The notes: generated by a model from the sequence alone, not told the origin. A DNA stretch of 64,000 nucleotides from Nocardia vinacea (GCF_035920345.1 NZ_CP109149.1:744001-808000); one strand, 5' to 3'. Positions 1-8,309 are shown, counted from the first letter of the stretch. Made by a program: numbers and translations.

Positions 1-479
1 GAATCGAATTCGGTGCGGTCGAACGGCGGGCGGGCCAGCGCGAGATCGAGGCTGCCGCTGCGCAGGTTCTCGAACTGGTCGGAACTCACCATCTCACGCA
101 GCACGATCTCGACGCGGTCGAGTCCGGCCTCGATGTGATTGAGGAATCGGCCGAGGAAGCCGAAGCCCGACGCCGCGGTGAAGCCGATCCGCACCGTGCC
201 GGCCCCGCCGGCGGCTACCAAGCGGGCGGTGCCGGGCGCTGCGCCTGCCAGGGCAAGGAGACGGCGCGCCTCGGTCAGGAAGACCTCCCCGGCCGGGGTC
301 AGTTGGACCTGCCGCTGGGTGCGGTCGAAGAGTTCCACGCCGATATCGCGTTCGAGCTTCTGAATCTGGCGGCTCAGCGGCGGCTGCGTCATCCGCAAGC
401 GTTCGGCCGCCCGCCGGAAATTACCCTCCTCGGCCACTGTGACGAAGCCGCGGACCTGCTCCAGCGACAGCATCGACAT
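1..479 (-). CDS. LysR-family transcriptional regulator (3' end beyond the window)
   Basis: The first ~159 codons of a LysR-type regulator read on the minus strand; the stop lies outside the window. The N-terminal winged helix (residues ~3-62) is typical, with SLEQVRGFVTVAEEGNF, TQPPLSRQIQKLE and LFDRTQRQVQLTPAG. The start of the effector-binding domain follows (VRIGFTAASGFGFLGRF). ATG at 479 is preferred over the in-frame ATG at 473 because GGAGG lies six bases upstream. The family binds DNA as tetramers and usually controls a neighbouring or divergent gene. A T-N11-A palindrome at 589-603, about 110 bp upstream, is a good autoregulatory site. The target and effector cannot be told from the window. 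Confidence 0.9.
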   Translation of the reverse strand, partial: MSMLSLEQVRGFVTVAEEGNFRRAAERLRMTQPPLSRQIQKLERDIGVELFDRTQRQVQLTPAGEVFLTEARRLLALAGAAPGTARLVAAGGAGTVRIGFTAASGFGFLGRFLNHIEAGLDRVEIVLREMVSSDQFENLRSGSLDLALARPPFDRTEFD

Positions 480-588
480 CGTTCTCCTCCTGCGTTGTGG
501 CGTGCACTCCGCCTGGCCCGCAGATTGCGCTCTCCGCAGGCTATGACTCGCTACTGATACTCGTCCAACGCCAATTAGGCATCAACCG

Positions 589-603
589 ATACCTTGAAGG
601 TAT
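589..603. promoter_or_regulatory. Candidate LysR-type (T-N11-A) operator
   Basis: ATACCTTGAAGGTAT is a perfect 7-1-7 inverted repeat and contains the T-N11-A core typical of LysR-family sites. It lies ~110 bp upstream of the LysR start and directly abuts the stop codon of the lactonase remnant. That it is a LysR site is inferred from its form and position. Confidence 0.55.
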
Positions 604-870
604 TCATCGGCGGGCGACGATCTCGACCCAGTTAGGGTCGCGGCCGACCTCGAGCCGCTGTCGTGGGGTGAGCGAGCCGGTCACCGGATCGATGGCGTAG
701 CTGGTGACGGCATGAGATTTCTGGCCCGCGACCACGAGGAACCGCCCGCTCGGATCGATGGCGAATCCGCGCGGCTGGGTCTCGGTGGGTGTGTGTCCGA
801 GCGGATCGAGCAGGCCGGTTGCCGGGTCGATACGAAATCCCGTGATCGTGCTCGAAGTCCGTTCGGCCAC
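604..870 (-). pseudogene. C-terminal remnant of a lactonase-family (YbhE/Pgl-type) beta-propeller protein
   Basis: About 88 codons resemble the last one and a half blades of the cytosolic 6-phosphogluconolactonase/lactonase family: ITGFRIDPATGLLDPLGHTP, then PRGFAIDPSGRFLVVAGQKS, AVTSYAIDPVTGSL and a terminal VGRDPNWVEIV. Full-length members have about 340-390 residues, so more than three quarters is missing. Upstream of ~880 the propeller signal stops and the SDR gene ends at 925. The GTG at 870 is only the first available start; no ribosome binding site is seen. It is most likely a truncation product left by a deletion or rearrangement. A short expressed fragment cannot be excluded. Confidence 0.65.
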
Positions 871-924
871 ATTCGGAGAAAGACGATTCCGTCTGCGTAT
901 CGAGTGATGCGTTTTCGGTGGAGG

Positions 925-1725
925 TCAGAGCGGATTCGGTTTGCCGAGTGGCGTTTCCACGAAGGGGCCGCCGATAAGCCACGGGCCGGGTTCGCCGACG
1001 ACCGGAATATCGATGGCGAACTGTTCGGCGTCGTCCTGGCTGCGGTAGCCGAGTTCTTCGGCCTCGCGCAGGGATACGACGGCACGGGTGTTGGCGGAGA
1101 CGCCCCAGATCACCCGATAGCCGGGTCGCTCGGCGGCCAAGCAGGCTTCGAACAGTCGCGCACAATCATTGGGGGACAACCACATCGACAGTCCGCGTGC
1201 ATCATGTGGACGCTCGAAACACGAGCCGATCCGAATACAGATCACATCCATGCCGAACCGGGAGTGGTAGAGACTGCCGAGCGCCTCGACGGCCACTTTG
1301 CTGACACCGTAAAAGGTATCGGGCCGGGGCGAAGCGTCGCCGGGAATCGGTTCATCGCCCACGGCGCGGAAGCCCACGGCATGATTACTCGAGGCGAGCA
1401 CGATCCGCGGCACACCAGCCTGCCACGCCGCCTCCAAAACTGTATGCGTGCCATCGATATTGACGGCGAGCACGTTGTCCCAGCTGTCTTCTCGGCTGAT
1501 CCCGCCGAGATGGATGATCGCATCCACATCCCGGCAGGCCCCTGCCATGGTGGCCGGATCGGTGAGCGATCCGGTGACGATCTCGACCCGCTCGCCCGCT
1601 GTCGGCGCGGGGAGTTCGGTCAGATCCAGTAGCCGCAGAATCCGATCGGGACGCTGTAGACGGGGCCGCATGAGCGTGCCGATACCACCGCCGGCCCCGG
1701 TAATGAGAATTCGGTGATCATTCAT
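925..1725 (-). CDS. NAD(P)-dependent sugar/uronate dehydrogenase-like extended SDR
   Basis: A 266-residue extended short-chain dehydrogenase/epimerase. The Rossmann motif is at the N-terminus (ILITGAGGGIGTLM), Asp-Val-Asp and HLGG follow at ~65-72, and the catalytic Tyr-x-x-x-Lys is FYGVSKVAVEALG. The overall pattern (HLGGISREDSWDNVLAVNI, SSNHAVGF, RIGSCFERP) matches the uronate dehydrogenase/NAD-dependent epimerase group, which oxidises hexuronates to aldarolactones. The neighbouring lactonase remnant would fit sugar-acid oxidation. ATG 1725 places the Rossmann motif near residue 5. It overlaps the stop of a 31-codon upstream ORF (ATGA) and has no clear ribosome site of its own. An alternative is a GTG at 1815, giving a 30-residue Arg-rich extension that is unlikely for this family. 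Substrate unproven. Confidence 0.8.
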   Translation of the reverse strand: MNDHRILITGAGGGIGTLMRPRLQRPDRILRLLDLTELPAPTAGERVEIVTGSLTDPATMAGACRDVDAIIHLGGISREDSWDNVLAVNIDGTHTVLEAAWQAGVPRIVLASSNHAVGFRAVGDEPIPGDASPRPDTFYGVSKVAVEALGSLYHSRFGMDVICIRIGSCFERPHDARGLSMWLSPNDCARLFEACLAAERPGYRVIWGVSANTRAVVSLREAEELGYRSQDDAEQFAIDIPVVGEPGPWLIGGPFVETPLGKPNPL

Positions 1726-1817
1726 GCGGCATCGGTCTCGCTGTGCGTACCCACGCCGCCGACTGCCATCCCCCTGGTACAGCCGAAAATGTCGACAGAA
1801 CTGCTGTTTTCGCACAT
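1722..1817 (-). CDS. 31-residue upstream ORF, translationally coupled to the SDR gene
   Basis: ATG 1817 is preceded by AGGAGG at an ideal five-base distance, the best ribosome binding site in this neighbourhood. The peptide begins MCENSSSVDIFGCTRGM, has two Cys residues and is Gly/Ser/Thr rich. It ends in TGA inside the ATGA that starts the SDR gene, so ribosomes ending here could restart on the SDR ATG. I do not recognise the peptide. It may be only a leader that loads ribosomes, a regulatory peptide, or a small product. The competing reading is that the same ribosome site serves GTG 1815 and extends the SDR itself. Confidence 0.5.
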   Translation of the reverse strand: MCENSSSVDIFGCTRGMAVGGVGTHSETDAA

Positions 1818-1921
1818 TGTGTCCTCCTGTGTGCGAGCGGCAGTGTGGGGTAGGTCACTTCCGCTCGAACGTGTCAGAAGGGTATGGCGCTGAATTGATG
1901 CCTGTCCAAGACCGTTTCTGT

Positions 1922-1952
1922 ATCGACCGATGCCGTAGCGGCATCGGTCGAT
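1922..1952 (-). terminator. Strong hairpin terminator after the amino-acid permease gene
   Basis: A perfect 14-bp stem with a three-base loop (ATCGACCGATGCCG / TAG / CGGCATCGGTCGAT) starts four bases beyond the permease stop. There is no clear U-tract, which is common for actinobacterial terminators. Confidence 0.75.
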
Positions 1953-1956
1953 CGCC

Positions 1957-3390
1957 CTACTTCGCCAGCGAGACGTCGCCGCCGCGCTCCAGCTTGGAAT
2001 GCATCCGCGAGTATCCGAAGTACACGGCGAGCCCGATCACCAGCCACACCGCGAAGCGCAGCCAGGTCTCCCACGGCAGCGACCAGATCAGGTAGATCGA
2101 GAAGCCGATGCCGACCAGCGGCACCACCGGCATGAGCGGCAATTTGAACGCGCGCGGCTCATCGGGTCGAGTGCGGCGCAGCACCATCACCGCGACGGAG
2201 ACCACGATGAAGGCCATCAGAATGCCGATATTCGTCAGCTCGGCGACCACGGTGATATCGAGCAGTCCGGCCATGGTCGCGGATCCGATGCCGACGATCC
2301 AGGTCACCCGGGTCGGCACCTTGCGGACCGGATGCGTCTTGGCGAACCATTCCGGCAGCAGCCCGTCGCGGCTCATCGCGAACCACACGCGGGTCACGCC
2401 GAGCATGAAGGTGAGCACCACGGTGATAATGCCGACGATGGCGCCGATCGCGATGATATTCGCGACGCCCGGCATGCCGACCGACTCGAAAGCGGTGGAG
2501 AAACCGCTGGTCGGGCTGATCTCGGTGTACTTCTGCATCCCGGTCAGTACCAGCGTGGCCAGCACATACAGCACCATCGCGATGGCCAGCGAGTAGATGA
2601 TGGCCTTGGGCAGATGCTTCTTGCCGTCGACGGATTCCTCGGCGGCGGTGCTCATTGCGTCATAGCCGAAGACGGCGAAGAAGACCGTTGCCGCACCGGT
2701 CCACACCGCGCCCGCACCGAATGGGAAGTACGGGGTGTAGTTGGAGCTGTCGATGTGGAAGACGCCGAGCACGATGATCAGCACGACCAAGGCGACCTTG
2801 ATGCCGACGGCGACCGTCTCGAAGCGGCCGACGCTCTTGATGCCGCGCGAGAGCAACCACGCGGTGCCCAGACAGAACAGCACCGCGAAGACATCGATCA
2901 CGTGCCCCTCTCCGGTGCCGTGCGCGCCCATCATCCAATCGGGCAGCGTGATATCGACTTGTCCCAGTAGGAATTTGAAGTATCCGGAGACGCCGATCGC
3001 GACCACCGCCGCCACCGCGATGTATTCCAGCAGCAGATCCCAGCCGATGAACCAGCCCGCGATTTCGCCGAGGGAGACATAGCCGTAGGTGTAGGCGGAT
3101 CCGGCCTTCGGCACCATCCCGGCGAATTCCGCGTAACACAGCGCCGCGCAGGCACTGGCGACACCGGCGATCAGGAACGAGATGAGTACCGCCGGGCCCG
3201 TGACGGAATGCGCGACCGAACCGGCCAGGGCGAAAATGCCCGCGCCGATGATGCCGCCGACGCCGATCGCCGTGAGCTGCCACAGTCCGAGTGACCGCTT
3301 CAGTTGCTCGTCCGCGGGCCCGGCCTCCTCCTCGATCTGCTCGAGAGGTTTGCGGCGCAACATCTGGCTGCGCAACTCCGCGAGGAACAT
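1957..3390 (-). CDS. APC-family amino-acid permease (cationic amino-acid transporter type)
   Basis: 477 residues with about 12 hydrophobic segments. After a charged N-terminus (LKRSLGLWQLTAIGVGGIIG) come GAGIFALAGSVAH in TM1, the CYAEFAGMVPKAGSAYTY loop between TM2 and TM3, and GYDAMSTAAEES in the middle. These are hallmarks of the CAT/YfnA branch of the amino acid-polyamine-organocation superfamily, which imports amino acids with protons. It sits downstream of the proline catabolic genes on the same strand but is separated from them by a hairpin at 3515-3542, so it probably has its own promoter. Proline or glutamate-family transport is suggested only by context; sequence alone points to basic or neutral amino acids. 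Confidence 0.88.
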   Translation of the reverse strand: MFLAELRSQMLRRKPLEQIEEEAGPADEQLKRSLGLWQLTAIGVGGIIGAGIFALAGSVAHSVTGPAVLISFLIAGVASACAALCYAEFAGMVPKAGSAYTYGYVSLGEIAGWFIGWDLLLEYIAVAAVVAIGVSGYFKFLLGQVDITLPDWMMGAHGTGEGHVIDVFAVLFCLGTAWLLSRGIKSVGRFETVAVGIKVALVVLIIVLGVFHIDSSNYTPYFPFGAGAVWTGAATVFFAVFGYDAMSTAAEESVDGKKHLPKAIIYSLAIAMVLYVLATLVLTGMQKYTEISPTSGFSTAFESVGMPGVANIIAIGAIVGIITVVLTFMLGVTRVWFAMSRDGLLPEWFAKTHPVRKVPTRVTWIVGIGSATMAGLLDITVVAELTNIGILMAFIVVSVAVMVLRRTRPDEPRAFKLPLMPVVPLVGIGFSIYLIWSLPWETWLRFAVWLVIGLAVYFGYSRMHSKLERGGDVSLAK

Positions 3391-3514
3391 GGGTCTTCCT
3401 TTCGTCCTCTGCGATACCCGACAGTGCAGTAACGCAGATCACAATCTGAGCAGCACTCAGCTAATCGGACCACAAACGCGCTGTGATCGGCGAGTTGGAT
3501 AAATAAACTTCGGC

Positions 3515-3542
3515 GGCCTTGTCCGACTGCACAGACAAGGCC
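3515..3542 (-). terminator. Terminator of the proline catabolic operon
   Basis: A perfect 9-bp inverted repeat (GGCCTTGTC / GACAAGGCC) with a 10-base loop lies 13 bases beyond the proline dehydrogenase stop. In the direction of transcription it is followed by GTTTATTTAT, a T-rich tract. It fits an intrinsic terminator and separates the catabolic genes from the permease. Confidence 0.75.
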
Positions 3543-3555
3543 ACCGAGCTGTGCA

Positions 3556-4515
3556 TCAGCGCTGGCTGCCCGGTCGCAGCGAGCGCAGGAAGAACGCCAC
3601 ATTGGCCGGGCGTTCGGCGAGTCGGCGCATGAAGTAGCCGTACCACTGATCGCCATAGGGCACATAGACCCGAACGTGGCGCTCTTCGCGGACGAGTCGG
3701 CGCTGTTCGGCGTCGCGGATGCCGTAGAGCATCTGGAACTCGAAATCGTCGGAGCTGCGCCGGGTTGCAGTGGCGAATACCTCGGCGGCCTCGATGAGTG
3801 CCGGATCGTGGGTGGCGACCATCGGATAGCCGTCACCGTTCATCAGCACCCGCAGACAGTCCAGATAGGACTGGTCGACCTCGGCCCGGCCCTGATACGC
3901 CACCGACGCGGGTTCGCGATATGCGCCCTTGCACAGGCGAATTCGCGAGCCCGGACCGGAAAAGTCTCGGCAGTCGGCCTCGGTGCGTCGCAGATAGGCC
4001 TGCAGGACGGTGCCGAGCGACGGGAAGTCGGCGCGCAACTCCCGCACGATCGAGAGGGTCGAATCGGTGGTCGTGTGATCCTCGGCGTCGATGGTGACCA
4101 GCACGCCCGCATCCGCTGCGGCGGTACAGATCTGGTGCGCGTGCTCGTGGGCGATCGCATGACCGTCCGCGGGCAAGGATTGCCCGAGCGCCGAGAGCTT
4201 GAGCGAAACCTCCAGCGGCCCAACGGTTCCTGAGTCACGCAGCAATGTGAGCAGCGACAGCAGCGACAGATAATGCGTCACCGTATTGCGTGCCTGCTCG
4301 ATATCGGTGGTGTCCTCGCCGAGGTAGTCGACGGTGATATAGCGACCCGAACTCAGCAGATTCTCCACGGCCGCAACCGCATTCGGCTCGGATTCACCGG
4401 CGACGAAGCGGTCCACCAGCTTCTTGGTGGTCGACATGCGGGTGACGGTGCGCTCCATGCGCGGCGAGCGTGAGGCGGCCAGCATGGCGGGGCGAAGCAG
4501 ACCGGAAATGGCCAT
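3556..4515 (-). CDS. pruB: Proline dehydrogenase (FAD), monofunctional
   Basis: 319 residues, the size of monofunctional actinobacterial/Thermus-type PRODH. It oxidises L-proline to delta-1-pyrroline-5-carboxylate and passes electrons from FAD to quinone at the membrane. The beta/alpha-barrel motifs are present: EVSLKLSALGQ, VTIDAEDHTTTDSTL, VLQAYLRRTEADC, IRLCKGAYREP and, near the end, VRVYVPYGDQWYGYFMRRLAERPAN, whose Tyr and paired Arg form the proline carboxylate site. Its ATG shares the A with the TGA of the P5C dehydrogenase gene (TGATG), so the two are translationally coupled in the order pruA-pruB. In actinobacteria the two activities are separate proteins rather than a PutA fusion, as here. 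Confidence 0.95.
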   Translation of the reverse strand: MAISGLLRPAMLAASRSPRMERTVTRMSTTKKLVDRFVAGESEPNAVAAVENLLSSGRYITVDYLGEDTTDIEQARNTVTHYLSLLSLLTLLRDSGTVGPLEVSLKLSALGQSLPADGHAIAHEHAHQICTAAADAGVLVTIDAEDHTTTDSTLSIVRELRADFPSLGTVLQAYLRRTEADCRDFSGPGSRIRLCKGAYREPASVAYQGRAEVDQSYLDCLRVLMNGDGYPMVATHDPALIEAAEVFATATRRSSDDFEFQMLYGIRDAEQRRLVREERHVRVYVPYGDQWYGYFMRRLAERPANVAFFLRSLRPGSQR

Positions 4516-6161
4516 CAGATCTCCTCGGGTGCCTGGTGCGGATAGGTGTGCTCGGTCGGCGGGACGAAGGTCTCCTTGATGGTGCGGGCGGAGGTCCAGC
4601 GCAACAGATTCTGCGGCGAGCCGGCCTTGTCATTGGTGCCCGACGCGCGAGATCCGCCGAAGGGCTGCTGACCGACGACCGCGCCGGTGGGCTTGTCGTT
4701 GATATAGAAGTTGCCCGCGGTGAAGCGCAGACTTTCGGTCGCCTTGGCCACGGCGTTGCGGTCGTCGGCGATGATCGCGCCGGTCAGGCCATAGGCCGAA
4801 CCGCCGTCGACCAGTTCGAGTGCTGCATCGAAGGATCCGGCGACCGAATCGTCGTACACGTGGACCGCGAGAATCGGGCCGAAGTATTCGGTGCTGAATG
4901 CCTCGTCGGTGGGGTCGTCGCCGAGCAGGATGGTCGGGTCGACGAAATATCCGACGGTGTCGTCGGCATGTCCGCCCGCCGCGATGGTCAAGCCCGAGGT
5001 GGCCTTGGCGCGGGCGATGGCGTCGGCATTGCGATCGAAGGCACGCTGGTCGATGACCGCGCCGCCGAAGTTCGCGAAATCGGTGACATCGCCGTAGCGC
5101 AGCGCACCGACCTTGTCGATGAGATCGCGGCCCATTCTGGCCCACACCGACTTCGGGACGAACGCGCGCGAGGCGGCCGAGCACTTCTGGCCCTGATAGT
5201 CGAAGGCGCCGCGGATCAGCGCGGTGGTCAGCACATCCGGATCCGCCGAGCTGTGTGCCAGCACGAAATCCTTACCGCCGGTCTCACCGACCAGGCGCGG
5301 ATAGGTGTTGTAGTCGGCGATATTCATCGCTACCGAACGCCACAGATGCTGGAAGGTCGCGGTCGAACCGGTGAAGTGGATGCCCGCCAGCCGCCGATCG
5401 GTCAGCGCGACATCGGAGATCTTCGGGCCCGCGCCGTGCACCATATTGATGACACCGGGCGGCAGACCCGCGGCCTCCAGCAGTTTCATCGTCCAATACG
5501 CGGCCACCGCCTGGGTGGGCGACGGCTTCCACAGGACCGTATTGCCCATCAGGGCGGGCGCGGTCGGCAGATTGCCCGCGATCGCGGTGAAGTTGAACGG
5601 GGTGATCGCATAGACGAAGCCCTCCAGCGGACGGTACTCGACCTTGTTCCACACACCCGGGGTCGAGATCGGCTGGTCGGCCAGGATCTGCCGGGCGAAA
5701 TGCACATTGAAGCGCCAGAAGTCGACCAGTTCGCACGGTGCGTCGATTTCGGCCTGGTAGGCGGTCTTGGACTGCCCCAACATGGTTGCGGCGGCAATGG
5801 TTTCGCGCCACGGACCGGATAGCAGATCCGCGGCCCGCAGGAAGATCGCGGCGCGATCCTCGAAGGACAGCGCCCGCCAGCCGGGTGCGGCGGCGGAGGC
5901 GGCGGCGATCGCATCCTCGACATCGCCGGCCTCGGCGGTGGTGAGGGTGCCGAGTACGGCGGCATGATTGTGCGGCTGCACGACGTCGATACTCTTACCC
6001 GAGGTGCGTCGATGCTCGCCGCCGATGACATGGTGGATCTCGGTCGGCGCCGCGGCGAGTTCGGTCAGTTTCGCCCGCAGTCGTGTGCGTTCGGCGCTGC
6101 CCGGTGCGAAGGTGCCGACCGGCTCGTTGGCCGGGCGTGGCGTGGACACGATGGCGTCCAT
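4515..6161 (-). CDS. pruA: Delta-1-pyrroline-5-carboxylate dehydrogenase
   Basis: 548 residues, normal for L-glutamate-gamma-semialdehyde dehydrogenase, which converts P5C/glutamate semialdehyde to glutamate with NAD+. Aldehyde dehydrogenase motifs are intact: ITPFNFTAIAGNLPTAPALM for cofactor binding, general base Glu293 in VGETGGKDF, nucleophile Cys327 in FDYQGQKCSAASR, and the TEYFGPIL and FGGSRASGTNDKAG C-terminal elements. ATG 6161 is supported by AGGAGG at a good distance; longer readings add unlike sequence. It is first in an operon with the coupled proline dehydrogenase. The divergent PruC-type activator sits 156 bp away, so proline induction through the shared control region is likely. 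Confidence 0.96.
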   Translation of the reverse strand: MDAIVSTPRPANEPVGTFAPGSAERTRLRAKLTELAAAPTEIHHVIGGEHRRTSGKSIDVVQPHNHAAVLGTLTTAEAGDVEDAIAAASAAAPGWRALSFEDRAAIFLRAADLLSGPWRETIAAATMLGQSKTAYQAEIDAPCELVDFWRFNVHFARQILADQPISTPGVWNKVEYRPLEGFVYAITPFNFTAIAGNLPTAPALMGNTVLWKPSPTQAVAAYWTMKLLEAAGLPPGVINMVHGAGPKISDVALTDRRLAGIHFTGSTATFQHLWRSVAMNIADYNTYPRLVGETGGKDFVLAHSSADPDVLTTALIRGAFDYQGQKCSAASRAFVPKSVWARMGRDLIDKVGALRYGDVTDFANFGGAVIDQRAFDRNADAIARAKATSGLTIAAGGHADDTVGYFVDPTILLGDDPTDEAFSTEYFGPILAVHVYDDSVAGSFDAALELVDGGSAYGLTGAIIADDRNAVAKATESLRFTAGNFYINDKPTGAVVGQQPFGGSRASGTNDKAGSPQNLLRWTSARTIKETFVPPTEHTYPHQAPEEI

Positions 6162-6317
6162 GAGTCCTCCTGTGGTGTTTCGAGCGATCTGCAAGCAATC
6201 GCTAGCGGCGCTGGTATATGACGGTGAGCCGAAGTCAACACGGCAAAACAGCCCGCAGAATCGGACAAGCGGACAAAGATGGGATGACCGGATTGGCGAG
6301 TCGTATGAAAGTGGGCA
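6162..6317. promoter_or_regulatory. Divergent pruA / pruC control region with repeats
   Basis: This 156-bp region separates the two divergent starts. It holds two CGGACAA repeats at 6262-6268 and 6270-6276 (8-bp period) and an inverted repeat AGCGAT/ATCGCT at 6183-6188 and 6198-6203, close to the pruA ribosome site. Either could be the PruC target. No convincing, correctly spaced -35/-10 pair was found. Confidence 0.4.
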
Positions 6318-7535
6318 GTGGTCGTGGCTAGCGAGGGTGAGTTGGTGGCCGCGGACCTGGACCTGTTCGGATTGGCGCAAATGGTCGCCCAGAATGCGGG
6401 CGGGATGGTGTCCATCGAGGACCCGCAATCGCATGTGCTCGCGTATTCGGCCTCGGATCAGGCGGCCGACCAGCTGCGGGTGCTATCGATCCTCGGCCGG
6501 GAGGGGCCGCGCGACTATCTGCAGGTGCTGCGCAAGTGGGGTGTGTTCGATCGGCTGCGCGGTACCGACGATGTCATCGACATACCGGCGCACGAAGAGC
6601 TGGATATCAAGCGCCGCCTCGTGGTGAGCATTCGCGAGCATGCCGAGGGGAGTGCCCCGCGGGTGCTCGGCGCGATCTGGCTGCAGCAGGGGGACCGGCC
6701 GTTCAAACCGGATGCCGCGGAGATCCTGCGCGGTGCGTCGGCCATCGCCGCCCGGCTGATTTCGCGCAGCCTGGACGCGCCCTCCACCGAGGCGCTGCTG
6801 ATTCAACGGCTGTTCGGGGGTGGAGGCACTGCCGATGTGCCCGCCGTGGCGAGTGCGTTGAATCTGTCGCTGACCGGTCCGGCCGCGGTGGTCGGCTTCG
6901 CGGTCGCTCCCGGTGTGAAGTCGCCGGCCGCCTTCGGCAATATGCTTCGCTTGCGCGCCAGCTCATTTCGCGGTGATTCGGTGACCACCATCCTCGGCGA
7001 TCGGGTGTATGTGCTGCTGCCGCAGTACCGATCCGCGCATGCGGTGACCGCATGGACTCGTCAACTGGTCGAACAGCTCGAAGCCAAATTCGAATTGCGC
7101 GCCGCCATCGCCTGCCCCATACCGGATCTGGCTCATGTTGCGGGCGCGCGGTCCGAGGTGGACCGGGTCCTCGACAGCACAGCCGCGACCTATCCGCGCG
7201 GCCGGGTGACCACGCTGGCCGAATCGCGCACCGCGGTACTGATCGGAGAAATCCTCGATCTCGTCGGCACGCGGCCGGAACTGCACGATCCGCGCCTGCG
7301 CAAGCTATTGGACTACGACCGCAAGCATTCCGCGAATCTGTGCGAGAGCGTCGAGACCTATCTGCGTGAACACGGCGATGTGCGCAATGCCGCGACGGCG
7401 CTGCAGGTGCATCCGAATACCCTGCGCTACCGGATCCGCCGGGTCGAGGACATTCTCGGGATGGACCTCACCGATCCCGCCGATCGCCTGCTGCTCGAAC
7501 TCCAACTCGCCCTGCATCGCCGATCGCCCGAATAG
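6318..7535 (+). CDS. pruC: PucR-family activator of proline catabolism (PruC-like)
   Basis: About 405 residues. The C-terminal PucR helix-turn-helix is clear: LLDYDRKHSANLCESVETYL, NAATALQVHPNTLRYRIRRVEDILG and LLLELQLALHRR. The N-terminal half has GAF-like and GGDEF-like-fold sensor character with no signal peptide. In mycobacteria the gene next to pruA/pruB is a PucR-type activator, PruC, needed for proline-inducible expression. Position and architecture here match, so the same role is inferred. The start is uncertain: GTG 6318 or GTG 6324 are both plausible, with only a weak ribosome site. Confidence 0.82.
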   Translation: MVVASEGELVAADLDLFGLAQMVAQNAGGMVSIEDPQSHVLAYSASDQAADQLRVLSILGREGPRDYLQVLRKWGVFDRLRGTDDVIDIPAHEELDIKRRLVVSIREHAEGSAPRVLGAIWLQQGDRPFKPDAAEILRGASAIAARLISRSLDAPSTEALLIQRLFGGGGTADVPAVASALNLSLTGPAAVVGFAVAPGVKSPAAFGNMLRLRASSFRGDSVTTILGDRVYVLLPQYRSAHAVTAWTRQLVEQLEAKFELRAAIACPIPDLAHVAGARSEVDRVLDSTAATYPRGRVTTLAESRTAVLIGEILDLVGTRPELHDPRLRKLLDYDRKHSANLCESVETYLREHGDVRNAATALQVHPNTLRYRIRRVEDILGMDLTDPADRLLLELQLALHRRSPE

Positions 7536-7618
7536 GCGCGCACGCGAGCGATGATTTTTCCGGCTCCCGTCCGTCTGTTCTGGTGACGCGGCATCAACCA
7601 CCGACCAAGGAGATACCG

Positions 7619-8233
7619 ATGCGGAAAATCACCGCCGGACTGTTCATCGCACTCGACGGCGTTGTCGAGAACCCCCAGGATTGGCACTTCCCGTACTTCA
7701 ACGAGGAGATGGCCTCGGCCGTCGACAGTCAGCTCGGCGCGGCCGATACGCTGCTGTTGGGACGCAAGACCTACGAGGGGTTCGCCGGGGCATGGCCGGA
7801 GCGGGAGGCCGCGGGCGATGTGGACGCCGAGATGGCCAAGAAGCTCGGCGACGCGCGCAAGATCGTGGTCACGCATCAGGATCTCACCTTCACCTGGCGC
7901 AATTCCGAAGTGCTGAAAGGTGATCTGGCAGAGGCCGTCGCGGCGTTGAAGGATGAGCCCGGCGACGCACCCATCGGCATCAGCGGATCGGTATCCGTTG
8001 TCCGCCAACTGCTCGAGCTCGGACTCTTGGACGAACTGCACCTGCTGGTGCACCCGATCGCGGTGCGCAAGGGCTTGCGATTGTTCGAGGAGACCGACGC
8101 TGCGCTTCCACTGCAACTGCTTTCGTCCAACACCTTCGAAACCGGTGTCGTCCACCTGGTGTACGCCAAGGCGGCTGCCGAAGGTACCGAAGGGTACGAG
8201 TACGCGAAACAGTTCCTGCCCCAAGAGGATTGA
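7619..8233 (+). CDS. Dihydrofolate reductase-family protein (RibD C-terminal fold)
   Basis: 204 residues with the YwjB/YyaP-type DHFR-like fold. Seen are MRKITAGLFIALDGVVENP at the N-terminus, LLLGRKTYEGFAGAWP near 40-55, KIVVTHQDLTF, and the nucleotide-binding ISGSVSVVRQLLELGLLDELHLLVHPI. Members are NAD(P)H-dependent reductases of mostly unknown substrate and are usually not the housekeeping DHFR. ATG 7619 follows AAGGAG at good spacing. It starts after pruC on the same strand but with an 83-bp gap and ends at a strong hairpin, so it is probably a single-gene unit. Confidence 0.85.
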   Translation: MRKITAGLFIALDGVVENPQDWHFPYFNEEMASAVDSQLGAADTLLLGRKTYEGFAGAWPEREAAGDVDAEMAKKLGDARKIVVTHQDLTFTWRNSEVLKGDLAEAVAALKDEPGDAPIGISGSVSVVRQLLELGLLDELHLLVHPIAVRKGLRLFEETDAALPLQLLSSNTFETGVVHLVYAKAAAEGTEGYEYAKQFLPQED

Positions 8234-8240
8234 GCTATAA

Positions 8241-8270
8241 GTGGCACATGGTTTCGTAACCATGTGCCAC
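8241..8270. terminator. Hairpin terminator between convergent genes
   Basis: A perfect 13-bp stem with a TCGT loop (GTGGCACATGGTT / AACCATGTGCCAC) begins seven bases after the DHFR-like gene stop and lies 40 bases from the stop of the convergent GH19 gene. It can serve both strands. Confidence 0.8.
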
Positions 8271-8309
8271 TCTGGCAGCTACGATGGCGGAGCCATCGTC
8301 TTCGTTCGA

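Noticed and set aside
4470..5822. A 450-codon plus-strand frame opposite pruA
   Set aside because: Antisense shadow of P5C dehydrogenase caused by high third-position GC; no ribosome site or motif.
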